From Oscillospiraceae bacterium (GTDB lineage Bacteria > Bacillota > Clostridia > Oscillospirales > CAG-272), in assembly GCA_015064245.1 (NCBI GenBank), contig SVSQ01000005.1, forward strand, positions 1-50,327: DNA of 50,327 bases, written 5' to 3'. This document shows, one piece after another, positions 40,837-50,327 of this stretch. Each line of letters begins with the position of its first letter. The first letter of the stretch is position 1. The notes beneath the pieces were generated by a model that saw nothing but the letters and a program-made list of their open reading frames with translations, did not search any database and was not told the origin of the DNA. The position numbers were made by a program, and so were the translations under genes.

Positions 40837-41559
40837 TTGAAATCGTCTGATATAAAAAAACTCGGCGTCATCGGCGGTATGGGACCTCTTGCCGATACCG
40901 CGTTTCTGAAAGCTCTTCATCTTGCCACCGCCGCTGAGCGCGACTGCGAATACATTCCTGTAATATACGACGGCAACTGCGTCCGCCCAGACCGCAGCGC
41001 TTTCATCACCGAAAACGGAGGCTCGTCCCCTTATCTCAGCTTAAAAGAGTCGCTGAGGTCGCTTGAAAAGAACGGCGCGTCTGTCATAGCCCTCCCCTGC
41101 AATACCGCGCATTTCTGGTTCGACAAGCTGAAGCGCTCGGCTCTGAAAAGAACTCTGCTCCTCGATATGCCCTCTGCCGTATGCTCCGTTTGCGCCGAAA
41201 AAGGTCTTACCCGCGTCGGGCTCATGGCTACCGAAGGAACTTACGGAAGCAGGATCTATTCAAGCCGCTTGAAGCATTTCGGCATTGAATGTATCGAGCC
41301 CTGCTCAAGATCAAAGGAAGCCCTTTCCGAAATAATCCGCAAAACAAAAGCGGGAGAGCGCGCCGTTTTTGACTGCGTCGAAAACGAGCTTCTCTCCCTT
41401 GGCTGCGAAGCTATAATAACCGGCTGCAGCGAGCTTTCGTATATTCTTTTAAATTCTCTTGAAACCCGTGACGCGCTCTACATAGACTCCGTTTCTGCCC
41501 TTGCCGTTTCCGCTGTCCGCGCTTGCGGAAAGGACGTCAGAGGCATCCCGTATTGCTGA
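40837..41559 (+). CDS. Aspartate/glutamate racemase family protein
   Basis: 240 aa; GVIGGMGPLADTAF, ALPCNTAHFW, IITGCSELS. Confidence 0.92.
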   Translation: MKSSDIKKLGVIGGMGPLADTAFLKALHLATAAERDCEYIPVIYDGNCVRPDRSAFITENGGSSPYLSLKESLRSLEKNGASVIALPCNTAHFWFDKLKRSALKRTLLLDMPSAVCSVCAEKGLTRVGLMATEGTYGSRIYSSRLKHFGIECIEPCSRSKEALSEIIRKTKAGERAVFDCVENELLSLGCEAIITGCSELSYILLNSLETRDALYIDSVSALAVSAVRACGKDVRGIPYC

Positions 41560-41564
41560 ATTTT

Positions 41565-42566
41565 TCAAACTCTTTTTCCCGGATTTCTGACGAATACCAC
41601 CTCTTCGCGAAGCAGTATTCCCGTTTTTTTGTAAACTGTTTCTTTAACCGTTTCCGCGAGCTTCAGAACGTCGGATGCGCTACCCTTCTCCGCGGTATTT
41701 ATGATAAAATTACCGTGGACGTCTGAAACCGCCGCTTTTCCGACGGTCAGTCCCTTTAGTCCGCATCTGTCGATGATCTCACCCGCAGACGCCGATCCGT
41801 ATCTCGGATCGGTTATTTCCGACGGAAACGGGGATTTGAAATAACAGCCCGCGCTCTTCACGCCCGTCGGCTGTGAAGCCGAGCGTTTTGATTTGCAAAG
41901 CTTCATCTTATCCGCTATCTGCGCCTTATCCCGTTGCTCGCAGGAAAAGCACGCGCAAAGGATGATCTCGCCATTTTCCGAAACTCTGCTGCTTCTGTAC
42001 GAAAATCCGCATTCCGCTTTGCTTTTCAGAAAGGCTTCGTCTCTTTCCTCCGAAAAGACTTTAACGTATTCCAGATGATCGGAGATCTCGTTCCCGAAAG
42101 CACCTGCGTTTGATCGCAACGCTCCGCCTACGGTCGCGGGAATGGAGCAAAGTCCTTCAAACCCCGTAAATCCATATTGAAGCGCTCTTCCGGAAAGCAC
42201 GGGTAGCTTGGCGCCGCAAAAGGCGAAAAGTCGGTTTTTGCCGATAGACTCGTCGTCTACCGAAAATACTCCCGATATTTTAACGGTGGATATCACCGCT
42301 CCGAAGTAACCCGTTTCGTCGAAAAGCAGGTTTGAAGCGTTTCCGATAACTATATGAGCGATCTCAGCTTGACGCGCGGCTCTTACAGTTTCTATCAGCG
42401 CCTCTTCGGTTTTCGGGCGGACGTAATACTTCGCCTTGCCGCCGATACCGAAGGTCGATACTTTATAAAGCGGATATCCCGCCTCGTAATTCAGACGTCC
42501 TTTATTTTGCATCTCCTTTAAAAAACGCAAAAATAAGGTGTGCATAGAAATCCCGTTCTGCCGCAT
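41565..42566 (-). CDS. murB: UDP-N-acetylmuramate dehydrogenase
   Basis: 333 aa; STFGIGG, IGNASNLLF, GFEGLCSIPATVGGALRSNAGAFGNEI, SAGCYFKSP, HGNFIINT. Confidence 0.95.
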   Translation of the reverse strand: MRQNGISMHTLFLRFLKEMQNKGRLNYEAGYPLYKVSTFGIGGKAKYYVRPKTEEALIETVRAARQAEIAHIVIGNASNLLFDETGYFGAVISTVKISGVFSVDDESIGKNRLFAFCGAKLPVLSGRALQYGFTGFEGLCSIPATVGGALRSNAGAFGNEISDHLEYVKVFSEERDEAFLKSKAECGFSYRSSRVSENGEIILCACFSCEQRDKAQIADKMKLCKSKRSASQPTGVKSAGCYFKSPFPSEITDPRYGSASAGEIIDRCGLKGLTVGKAAVSDVHGNFIINTAEKGSASDVLKLAETVKETVYKKTGILLREEVVFVRNPGKRV

Positions 42567-42615
42567 AGCGCGGCAACAGTTTTATTTTAGTTGATTGTTT
42601 AGACAAATCGGTACT

Positions 42616-42649
42616 GAGGAGCTTGCTCCTCCCGACAGGCGATCGCCTG
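42616..42649. repeat. Two adjacent short palindromes in tyrS 3' flank
   Basis: GAGGAGC-TT-GCTCCTC (42616-42631) and CAGGCGATCGCCTG (42636-42649). Confidence 0.65.
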
Positions 42650-42650
42650 C

Positions 42651-43877
42651 TTATTTTGCCAGAACGAATCTGTGGAACGCCTTTTTACCCTTCTTGATGA
42701 CGACTCCGTCGCTGAGCTCAGCCTCGCTTACAGCCGCGCCGATCTCGGTGACCTTAACGTCGTTTACCGTGATGCCGCCCTGCTGAACGAGACGTCTGCC
42801 CTCTCCCTTGGAAGGAGCCAGCTTGCCTGCTACCAGCAGATCGAGAACGGAGACCTTTCCGTCCGTCAGCATATCTGCTGTAACCTCAGTTGTAGGCATA
42901 TTCTCGGAGACCGCGCCTGCGCCGAAGACTGCCTTAGCCGCCTCAAGAGCCTTGCCTGCTTCCTCCTCGCCGTGGATGAGCTTTGTCACCTCGTAAGCCA
43001 GCTTCTCCTTAGCCTTGTTGATATCGGAGCCTTCCAGCTTTTCGTACTCTGCGATCTCCTCGAGAGACATGAACGTCAGCATCTTCATGCACTTGATAAC
43101 GTCTGCGTCTCCGATGTTTCTCCAGTACTGGAAGAAATCGTACGGAGGAGTCTTTTCGGGATCGAGCCAAACTGCGCCCTTCTCCGTCTTACCCATCTTC
43201 TTGCCCTCGCTGTTTGTGAGCAGATTGAAGGTCAGACCGTAGACCTCCGCCCCTTCCTTACGGCGAACGAGTTCAACGCCTCCGATGATGTTGGACCACT
43301 GGTCGTCTCCGCCCAGCTCCAGCTTACAGCCGTAATCCTTGTAGAGCTTGTAGAAGTCGTAGCTCTGCATGAGCATGTAGTTCAGCTCAAGGAAGGTAAG
43401 TCCCTTTTCAAGACGGCTCTTGTAGCACTCTGCCGCAAGCATACGGTTCACGGAGAAGTGAACGCCAACCTCGCGGAGGAAGTCGACGTAGTTAAGGTTG
43501 AGAAGCCAATCTCCGTTGTTTACGAAGGTAGCCTTTCCGTCTGACGTATCGATGAACTTGCCCATCTGCTTCTTGAAGCAATCGATATTGTGCGCGATAG
43601 TCTCCTTTGTGAGCATCTTACGCATATCGCTCTTTCCCGAGGGGTCTCCGATCATACCCGTACCTCCGCCGAATATAGCGATGGGGTGATGTCCGTGCTG
43701 CTGCATATGCGCCATTATCTTCATCTGAAGGAAGTGACCGACGTGCAGGCTGTCTGCTGTGGGGTCAAAGCCGATATAGAACGTGACCTTCTCGTTATCG
43801 AGAAGCTTTTCGACTGCTTCGGGATCTGTCGCCTGCGCGATAAGTCCTCTGTCTAAAAATTCTTTGTAAAGTCCCAT
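42651..43877 (-). CDS. tyrS: Tyrosyl-tRNA synthetase
   Basis: 408 aa; [31 protein letters not shown]-terminal S4 domain. Confidence 0.97.
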   Translation of the reverse strand: MGLYKEFLDRGLIAQATDPEAVEKLLDNEKVTFYIGFDPTADSLHVGHFLQMKIMAHMQQHGHHPIAIFGGGTGMIGDPSGKSDMRKMLTKETIAHNIDCFKKQMGKFIDTSDGKATFVNNGDWLLNLNYVDFLREVGVHFSVNRMLAAECYKSRLEKGLTFLELNYMLMQSYDFYKLYKDYGCKLELGGDDQWSNIIGGVELVRRKEGAEVYGLTFNLLTNSEGKKMGKTEKGAVWLDPEKTPPYDFFQYWRNIGDADVIKCMKMLTFMSLEEIAEYEKLEGSDINKAKEKLAYEVTKLIHGEEEAGKALEAAKAVFGAGAVSENMPTTEVTADMLTDGKVSVLDLLVAGKLAPSKGEGRRLVQQGGITVNDVKVTEIGAAVSEAELSDGVVIKKGKKAFHRFVLAK

Positions 43878-43929
43878 TATTTTTGTCTCCTGTTTATTTA
43901 TATTATATATTTTTTTACTTTATGACTTT

Positions 43930-45636
43930 TTAATACTCATAATTTCCTGCGTTTTCCAGCATCTCTTCCGCAGTTTTTCTGAGTGTCTCTGTGATCTCGA
44001 TACCGCCCATGATCCTTGAAAGCTCGTCCACTCTTTCCGCTTTTGAAAGCTCCTTAACAGAGGTCTCGGCTCTGCCGTCGACCTCTGTTTTCGCTATCTT
44101 GAAGTGGCTGTCGCCCGCTGCCGCAACCTGCGCCGAGTGAGTTATGCTGAACACCTGACAGCCTTTTCCGAGGGCTCTGAGCTTTATACCTATCTTCTGT
44201 GAGGTCTTGCCCGAAACGCCCGTATCGATCTCGTCAAATATCACCGTCTGCACTCCGTCGCCGTCCGCCAGCACGCTCTTGAGCGCCAGCATGACTCTTG
44301 AAAGCTCGCCTCCCGACGCCACCTTTGAAAGAGGCTTGAGGGGCTCGCCCGGGTTTGCGGTTATAAGAAATTCGACCGTATCGCATCCGTTTGCAGAAAA
44401 ACGCTTGGTTCCGTTTTCCGAGGTCATCGGAGTCACTGAAACGCAGAATGACGCTTTTTCAAGATCGAGATAATGAAGCTGATCCGTTATCTCCTGCGAA
44501 AGCTTTTCGGCGTACTCCGTACGTCTTTCCGTAAGCTTCTCCGCCTTTTCCTGCGCCTCTTTTATCTTTGAGGCAAGCTCCTGCTTCAGCTTACGCACCG
44601 CTTTGTCGTTATTCTTCAGCTCCGAAAGCTCTTTTGCCGCTTTTTCTCTGTATTCCAGCACTTTTGGGATACTCTCACCGTAACGCTTTTCGAGCCGAGC
44701 GATAAGATCGAGTCTGGTCTCGATACGGTCAAGCTCTGCCTCGGGATCCCCAGTCTCGCCGTCCGTGAGCGCTTCCGCGGCTTCCGCTATGTCCTGAAGC
44801 TCGTAACGGCAGAACTCAAGCCGCTCCATTATCTTCTGCTGATCCGGAAGAACGTCCTCCAGCTTTTCAGCCGCCTGCAAAGCTCTTGCTATCTGATCGG
44901 AAGCGGATAACGCTCCCCCTTCTCCGCCCTTGAGCGAGGCGAATATCTCCGTTGAATACCTTGATATCTTCTCGATATTCTTGATCTTTTCCCGTTTGGT
45001 GAGCAACGCCTCTTCCTCGCCCGCCTTGAGCTTAGCCGAGTCTATCTCGCCGATCTGGAAGGTAAGGGTGTCGGTTCTGTCCGCTATCTCCTGCTCGCTC
45101 TTGGCAGTATTGCGAAGCTCTTTTCTGATACGCAAAAGCTCCTGATAACAGCTTTGATAATCCGACAGAAGCTCTTCAGTGTGCGCCGAGGCGTCCAGAT
45201 AATCTATATGCTTTTCCGGAGCGAGGAGATCCTGACTGTCGTGCTGACCGTGAATGGTTATCAGCAGTTTACCGATCTCCTTGAGAGTAGCCGCGGGAAC
45301 GCTTCTGCCGTTGACCTTCGATTGCGCCCTTCCGTCCGCGCTGAGAGTACGCTGGATATACAGCGCGCCGTCCTCCTCGGGACGTATGTCAAGCTCCGCA
45401 AGTCCGCTCAGCGTTCTTTCCGAAAGCTCCGTAAAGCAAGCGGAAACGAGAGCCTGGCTCTCTCCGTTTCGTATCAGTTCTCTCGCGCTTCTCGCACCCA
45501 AAAGCAGATTTACCGAGTCTATTATTATTGATTTTCCCGCACCGGTCTCACCCGTAAGTACGGAAAAGCCGTCCGAGAAGTTCACCGTCAGTTTTTTGAT
45601 GACGGCTATATTTTCAATATGCAGCTCACTTATCAC
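43930..45636 (-). CDS. recN: DNA repair protein RecN
   Basis: 568 aa; GETGAGKSIIIDSVNLLLGARS, VASGGELSRVMLALK, VIFDEIDTGVSG. Confidence 0.97.
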   Translation of the reverse strand: MISELHIENIAVIKKLTVNFSDGFSVLTGETGAGKSIIIDSVNLLLGARSARELIRNGESQALVSACFTELSERTLSGLAELDIRPEEDGALYIQRTLSADGRAQSKVNGRSVPAATLKEIGKLLITIHGQHDSQDLLAPEKHIDYLDASAHTEELLSDYQSCYQELLRIRKELRNTAKSEQEIADRTDTLTFQIGEIDSAKLKAGEEEALLTKREKIKNIEKISRYSTEIFASLKGGEGGALSASDQIARALQAAEKLEDVLPDQQKIMERLEFCRYELQDIAEAAEALTDGETGDPEAELDRIETRLDLIARLEKRYGESIPKVLEYREKAAKELSELKNNDKAVRKLKQELASKIKEAQEKAEKLTERRTEYAEKLSQEITDQLHYLDLEKASFCVSVTPMTSENGTKRFSANGCDTVEFLITANPGEPLKPLSKVASGGELSRVMLALKSVLADGDGVQTVIFDEIDTGVSGKTSQKIGIKLRALGKGCQVFSITHSAQVAAAGDSHFKIAKTEVDGRAETSVKELSKAERVDELSRIMGGIEITETLRKTAEEMLENAGNYEY

Positions 45637-45694
45637 CGCGTCTGCCCACCTTTATAAGTAAATATTTGTTTTCGTTTTTATACGCAAAAAGGCT

Positions 45695-46150
45695 TTATTT
45701 GATGCTGAGAAGTCCTGAAAGCTCTACCGAGAAGGTTCTGGACGCGTCTGCCGAGCGAAGCACGAGAATGATCGTGTCGTCGCCTGCGATGCTGCCGATT
45801 ATCTCTGTCCAGCCCATGCTGTCAAGAGCCGCCGCAGCTGCCTGCGCCATGCCGCCGTAGGTCTTTACAACGACCAGATTTCCCGCGTGCTCTACGTTGG
45901 TTATGGTCTCCTTGAGTATGTTGAGATACTTGACGGAATGTACGTGTGTTTCCTGATTTGATACCACGTACTTATATACGCCGAATCCGCAGGAGACCTT
46001 TGTGAGTCTGAGCTCTCTTATGTCTCTTGATACCGTCGCCTGGGTAACGTTGTATCCCTCTTCGTTCAGCTTATCGATGAGCTGCTCCTGTGTTTCGATC
46101 GTGTTTTTCGATATAATGTCGAGTATTGCGCTTTGTCTGTTTTGTTTCAT
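45695..46150 (-). CDS. argR: Arginine repressor ArgR
   Basis: 151 aa; NVTQATVSRDIRELRLTKV, GTIAGDDTI-like C-terminus. Confidence 0.96.
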   Translation of the reverse strand: MKQNRQSAILDIISKNTIETQEQLIDKLNEEGYNVTQATVSRDIRELRLTKVSCGFGVYKYVVSNQETHVHSVKYLNILKETITNVEHAGNLVVVKTYGGMAQAAAAALDSMGWTEIIGSIAGDDTIILVLRSADASRTFSVELSGLLSIK

Positions 46151-46230
46151 TTTGTCTCTCCGTTCCTTTAACGCGTCTTTTTATTTTTATACTCTTTTAA
46201 GAGTTTTTGTAATCTTATTTTACCGTAGGC

Positions 46231-47010
46231 TTACAGCACCGTATCGCTCTTTTTACGGAGCACTCTGTAAAAGCCCTCTTCCTTGAGCTTTATCATCCTG
46301 AGTCCGATATCGCTCTTTTTCACCGTAACGCACGCGCCCTTTTTCAAAGTCTCGGGCTCGCGTCCGTCAACTGTCAGCATACAGCCGTAGCTCTCCACTA
46401 TCGCCGTCAGCACGTTATCCGGTGCAAAGACCAGCGGTCTTGCAAGGGGCGACTGCGGACATATCGGCGTAACGCAGATACATTCGAGCCTCGGCTCTAT
46501 CACCGAACCTCCCGCCGAAAGCGAATACGCTGTCGAGCCTGTTGGAGTGGCGAGTATCAGTCCGTCTCCGCGGTAAAGCGACACCTCGCTCTCGTTGCAT
46601 TTCAGCAGAAATTTCGACATATGGGTGCTTTGGGCGTGTATTACGGCGTCGTTGAGAGCGTACTCTCTTTTTCCGTTCACCGTAACGGAAAGCATCATAC
46701 GCTTTTCTTCCGTATAATTGCCCTTGAACACCTCGGAAAGCGTCTGTATCTCGTCGCTTTGAAGCTCCGCCATATAACCTACTCTGCCAAGGTTTATTCC
46801 GATGACCGCCTTATCGAGCCTGCGGGCTATATGGGACGCTCTCATTATCGTTCCGTCTCCGCCCAGCACCGCGATAAAATCCGCTTCCTCCGGAGTGCTT
46901 ACTGCAGAGCCGCCGTTTTCCTCCGCTATCCTTACTATCTCCTTGCGGACCTTTTCGTCCGCATCCTTATGCATTCCTACAAATATAAAGACTTTCTTAA
47001 TGGTTTTCAC
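46231..47010 (-). CDS. nadK: NAD kinase
   Basis: 259 aa; VLGGDGTIMRASH, NLGRVGYMAE, DGLILATPTGSTAYSLSAGG. Confidence 0.96.
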   Translation of the reverse strand: MKTIKKVFIFVGMHKDADEKVRKEIVRIAEENGGSAVSTPEEADFIAVLGGDGTIMRASHIARRLDKAVIGINLGRVGYMAELQSDEIQTLSEVFKGNYTEEKRMMLSVTVNGKREYALNDAVIHAQSTHMSKFLLKCNESEVSLYRGDGLILATPTGSTAYSLSAGGSVIEPRLECICVTPICPQSPLARPLVFAPDNVLTAIVESYGCMLTVDGREPETLKKGACVTVKKSDIGLRMIKLKEEGFYRVLRKKSDTVL

Positions 47011-47020
47011 CGCCTTTATC

Positions 47021-47803
47021 TCATTTCTTTGACGCCGCTTTTACCGCCGCGTCAATATCCGTTATCCCCTTCTCTTCATCGGAGAGAACGAACATTCCCA
47101 GATATTCCACGTTTCCGTCTCCCCCGCTTATGGGTGAGAGCGCAAGTCCTTTCAGCGCAAATCCGCAGCTCTCCGCGCTGAGTATCACCGCCTTGCAGGC
47201 GTTTTGACGCGCCTTTTCGTCCTTGACTATTCCGCCCTTGCCGAGCGCGGATTTTCCCGCCTCGAACTGCGGCTTTATCAGCGTCACAAAGACGCCCCCG
47301 TATTTAAGTACCTTCTTCACCGCGCCGTGAATGAGCGTCTGCGATATGAAGCTGACGTCCATAACCGCAAGGTCGCATCTCTCGCCAAGCGCTTCCGCGT
47401 CAAGGTTACGGGCGTTGAAATTTTCTATATTTACAACTCTTTCGTCCTTCAGAAGCGACGGATGCAGCTGTCCCGTTCCGCAATCCACGGCGTAGACCTT
47501 CCTTGCTCCGTTCTGAAGAAGGCAGTCAGTAAATCCGCCCGTTGACGCGCCGATGTCCACGCATACCGCTCCGCCGACGTCAAGACCGAAGAGCTTTATC
47601 GCGCCTTCCATCTTGAGCCCGCCTCTGCCTACGTATTTCAGCCCGCCGTCCTTCAGCTCTACCGTATCCCCTTCGTTTATCTCGAAGGAGCTTTTCGTTA
47701 TATTCCTTCCGTTTACGAACAGCCTTCCCTCTTTGCAAGCGGCTGCCGCTTTCGTCCTGCTCTCGCAGTAACCCTTTTCATACAAAAACAAGTCTGCGCG
47801 CAT
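47021..47803 (-). CDS. tlyA: TlyA family rRNA methyltransferase/hemolysin
   Basis: 260 aa; S4 domain, DIGASTGGFTDCLLQNGA, DVSFIS, LIKPQFEAG. Confidence 0.96.
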   Translation of the reverse strand: MRADLFLYEKGYCESRTKAAAACKEGRLFVNGRNITKSSFEINEGDTVELKDGGLKYVGRGGLKMEGAIKLFGLDVGGAVCVDIGASTGGFTDCLLQNGARKVYAVDCGTGQLHPSLLKDERVVNIENFNARNLDAEALGERCDLAVMDVSFISQTLIHGAVKKVLKYGGVFVTLIKPQFEAGKSALGKGGIVKDEKARQNACKAVILSAESCGFALKGLALSPISGGDGNVEYLGMFVLSDEEKGITDIDAAVKAASKK

Positions 47804-47808
47804 CTTAT

Positions 47809-48663
47809 TCAGACCTCTCTTGCCGCCAGAAATCCTGCCAGCTCCACAAGAGTCTCGCTTCCCTCGATATCCTTTACGGAATCGATCGCCCTTTGCGTAA
47901 GCTCCTTCGCGTACGCCGACGCTTCTTCCTTGGTCATAAAGCTGAGATAAGTGGTCTTCTGATCCTCTTCGCCCATATCGAGTATGTCGTCCGTGACCTG
48001 GAAAGCGATACCGACGTTTTCCGCGTAGCTTTCCGCGGCTTCAAAGGCTTTTTCGTCCGCCCCTGCCGCGATACAGCCGAGCAACGCCGCGCACTTTATG
48101 AGCGCTCCCGTTTTCAGCAGGTTCATCTGTTTGTGCTGATCCTTCGTCAGCCTTTTATTCTCTCCGATCAGGTCGATCTGCTGACCGCCGATCATTCCGT
48201 TTGCTCCCGCGTGATCCGCCAGCATCTTAACGGCTCTGACCTTCGCCTCGGGAGTAAGCTCCGCCGAAGAGCAGATGACCGAGAACGCCAGCGTCAGAAG
48301 TCCGTCGCCTGCCAGAAGCGCCGTCGCCTCTCCGAATACCTTATGATTGGTTGGCTTTCCTCTTCGGGTGTCATCGTTATCCATACAAGGCAGATCGTCG
48401 TGGATCAGCGAATAGGTATGGACCAGCTCCACCGCCGCCGCAAGCGGGAGCGCCGCATTTACGTCTCCCGAAAACAGCTTGCAGAACTCTATGGTCAGCG
48501 TCGGGCGTATCCTTTTCCCGCCGCCGTTCGCCGAATACAGCATCGACTCTGGCAGAACCCTGAATTCCTTCGCTGTCTTTTCCGAGACCTCTGAAATTAT
48601 TCTCTCTATCGTCTTTTCGGTGAGAGCTGCGTTACTGCTCAGTACAGTCAAAATCTTCTTCAT
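47809..48663 (-). CDS. ispA: Farnesyl diphosphate / polyprenyl synthase
   Basis: 284 aa; GGKRIRPTL, LIHDDLPCMDNDDTRRG, FQVTDDILD. Confidence 0.96.
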   Translation of the reverse strand: MKKILTVLSSNAALTEKTIERIISEVSEKTAKEFRVLPESMLYSANGGGKRIRPTLTIEFCKLFSGDVNAALPLAAAVELVHTYSLIHDDLPCMDNDDTRRGKPTNHKVFGEATALLAGDGLLTLAFSVICSSAELTPEAKVRAVKMLADHAGANGMIGGQQIDLIGENKRLTKDQHKQMNLLKTGALIKCAALLGCIAAGADEKAFEAAESYAENVGIAFQVTDDILDMGEEDQKTTYLSFMTKEEASAYAKELTQRAIDSVKDIEGSETLVELAGFLAAREV

Positions 48664-48871
48664 CTTTTTTGCCGCCCTGCTCCGTCAGGATCTTTACCTT
48701 CTGTTCAGCCTCGTCCAGCTGCTTTTTGCAGATGTTCACAAGCGCCACGCCCTCTTCAAAGGCTTTCAGCGACTCGTCCAGAGGCGCTTTTCCGTTTTCC
48801 AGCGTAGCAACTATTTTTTCAAGTCTTTCGATAGCCTCCTCGAAGGCTATCTCCTTTTTATTTTCAGCCAT
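48632..48871 (-). CDS. xseB: Exodeoxyribonuclease VII small subunit
   Basis: 79 aa; FEEAIERLEKIVATLENGKAPLDESLKAFEEGV. Confidence 0.97.
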   Translation of the reverse strand: MAENKKEIAFEEAIERLEKIVATLENGKAPLDESLKAFEEGVALVNICKKQLDEAEQKVKILTEQGGKKDEEDFDCTEQ

Positions 48872-48939
48872 TATATGACCTTTCCTTTCTTACGCCAAGG
48901 CGTGTTTGAAAATCTATCCCGCGGCTTACGCGCCTTTTC

Positions 48940-50166
48940 CTATCTTACCTTTGAAACGATCTCCTTCGCCTGCGCCCTTATCTCGCCGTCCTTCATAACC
49001 ACCCGTACGGCGTCGCCTTCCTTGACCGACGAAACCGAGGTGAGAACTTCTCCCGTATCTCCGTAGACCGCGCTGTAGCCTCTGGTCAGCACCGCCAAGG
49101 GGCTGAGAGCGTTGAGCTTGCCCGCCAGCGCCGCAAAATCACCCTTTGCCGCGGCGAGCTTCAGCGCGTTACGCTTTTCAAGCTTGTCGCTGATGCTTGC
49201 CAGCATGATCCTTTTTTCGTCTATAAATCCGTAAGGCGAGCTGACGACGCGCTTGCTCTCTATTCGCGCAAGACGGTCCTTCAAGGCTCTGAGCTTGTTA
49301 TCCGTCAAAAGCTTCAGTCTGTTTTCAAATCCCGTAAACTCTCTGAGCACCGCGTCTCTGTCGGGAACGGCGATCTCCGCCGCCGCCGAAGGGGTTGGCG
49401 CTCTTACAGACGAGACGAAATCGCAGATAGTAAAATCCGTCTCGTGCCCCACCGCCGATATTACTGGAAGTCCCGAAAACGCAATCGTCCTCGCCAGCTC
49501 CTCGCTGTTGAACGCCCACAGGTCTTCTATCGATCCGCCGCCTCTGCCTATGATGACCGTATCGGGCGGATTCTGCCTGAAATACTCTATTCCGCTTATA
49601 AGGGACGCTACCGCTCCATCGCCTTGCACCAGCGCGGGATACAGGACTATCTCCGCCGCAGGCCAACGCCTGCGTGTCACGTTTATCATATCTCTGACCG
49701 CCGCGCCCGTGGGAGAGGTGATGACGCCTATCCTCTTCGGAAAACGGGGTATCTCTCTTTTATATCTGTCGGAAAACAGCCCTTCCGCTTCCAGCTTTTG
49801 CTTCAGACGTTCGTAAGCCTCGTAGAGCGCGCCCTTTCCGTCGGGGCGCATCTCGCTTACCACCATCTGATACTGACCGCTTGCCGCGTAGACGGTTAGT
49901 CTGCCATTGGCGACCACCTTCATACCGTCCCCGATCTTGAAATCCAGTCCTTTTGCGTCGCGGGCGAACATTATTCCGCGGAGCACCGCGCCCTCGTCCT
50001 TTAATGAGAAATACAGATGTCCGCTCCTATGGTTCACGAAGTTGGATATCTCGCCCCGAACGCTCATTCCCGAGAAAACGGGAACGCCTTCGATAAGCTC
50101 CTTGACGTAACCCGTGACCTGGGATACGCTCAGAACGTTCTCCCTGAAATAGCTTTCGATATTCAT
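48940..50166 (-). CDS. xseA: Exodeoxyribonuclease VII large subunit
   Basis: 408 aa; OB fold, IGVITSPTGAAVRDMINV, IIGRGGGSIEDLWAFN, GHETDFTI. Confidence 0.97.
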   Translation of the reverse strand: MNIESYFRENVLSVSQVTGYVKELIEGVPVFSGMSVRGEISNFVNHRSGHLYFSLKDEGAVLRGIMFARDAKGLDFKIGDGMKVVANGRLTVYAASGQYQMVVSEMRPDGKGALYEAYERLKQKLEAEGLFSDRYKREIPRFPKRIGVITSPTGAAVRDMINVTRRRWPAAEIVLYPALVQGDGAVASLISGIEYFRQNPPDTVIIGRGGGSIEDLWAFNSEELARTIAFSGLPVISAVGHETDFTICDFVSSVRAPTPSAAAEIAVPDRDAVLREFTGFENRLKLLTDNKLRALKDRLARIESKRVVSSPYGFIDEKRIMLASISDKLEKRNALKLAAAKGDFAALAGKLNALSPLAVLTRGYSAVYGDTGEVLTSVSSVKEGDAVRVVMKDGEIRAQAKEIVSKVR

Positions 50167-50263
50167 TTCCCGTTCTCCTTTCTATAAGACTTTTTAAGCC
50201 AAGGCTATGTCACATTAAATAACTGATAAATTGGAGTTTATGCGTGAGTTTCCTCTTATAAAT

Positions 50264-50327
50264 GTAGGGACCGGCGTCCTCGACGGTCCGTAAGATTTAC
50301 GCTTTGTTTATGCGGACCGTCGAGGAC
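50264..50327. repeat. Partial second copy of GTAGGGACCG repeat family (runs off window)
   Basis: TGTAGGGACCGGC shared with 3103-3115; perfect 15-bp arms GTCCTCGACGGTCCG(50276-50290)/CGGACCGTCGAGGAC(50313-50327). Confidence 0.8.

Overview
Roughly 50 kb of what looks like a Firmicutes/Clostridia chromosome, judged from gene families, gene order and the -10/-35 and SD signals. Most of it is dense housekeeping coding: perR and reverse rubrerythrin, RNase J, ychF, a two-component system, rubrerythrin, ZIP transporter, rpsF-ssb-rpsR, radA, folT-folC under a THF riboswitch, proS, a GH2 beta-galactosidase, ddl, comEC, murB, tyrS, and a recN-argR-nadK-tlyA-ispA-xseB-xseA operon. The least ordinary parts are: (i) a cluster of four paralogous BspA-like LRR_5 surface proteins sharing a C-terminal motif; (ii) several small non-coding inverted-repeat (MITE/REP-like) elements, including a very dense palindrome array; (iii) a structured leader in front of RNase J that I cannot assign to a known family; (iv) a matched set of putative peroxide-regulon operators; (v) a ComEC whose C-terminal beta-lactamase-like motif appears degenerate, with a separate intact ComEC-type MBL protein elsewhere in the window. 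I found no CRISPR array, tRNA, rRNA, prophage or complete transposase gene. No single undescribed system stands out with certainty; the candidates are ranked by interest score.
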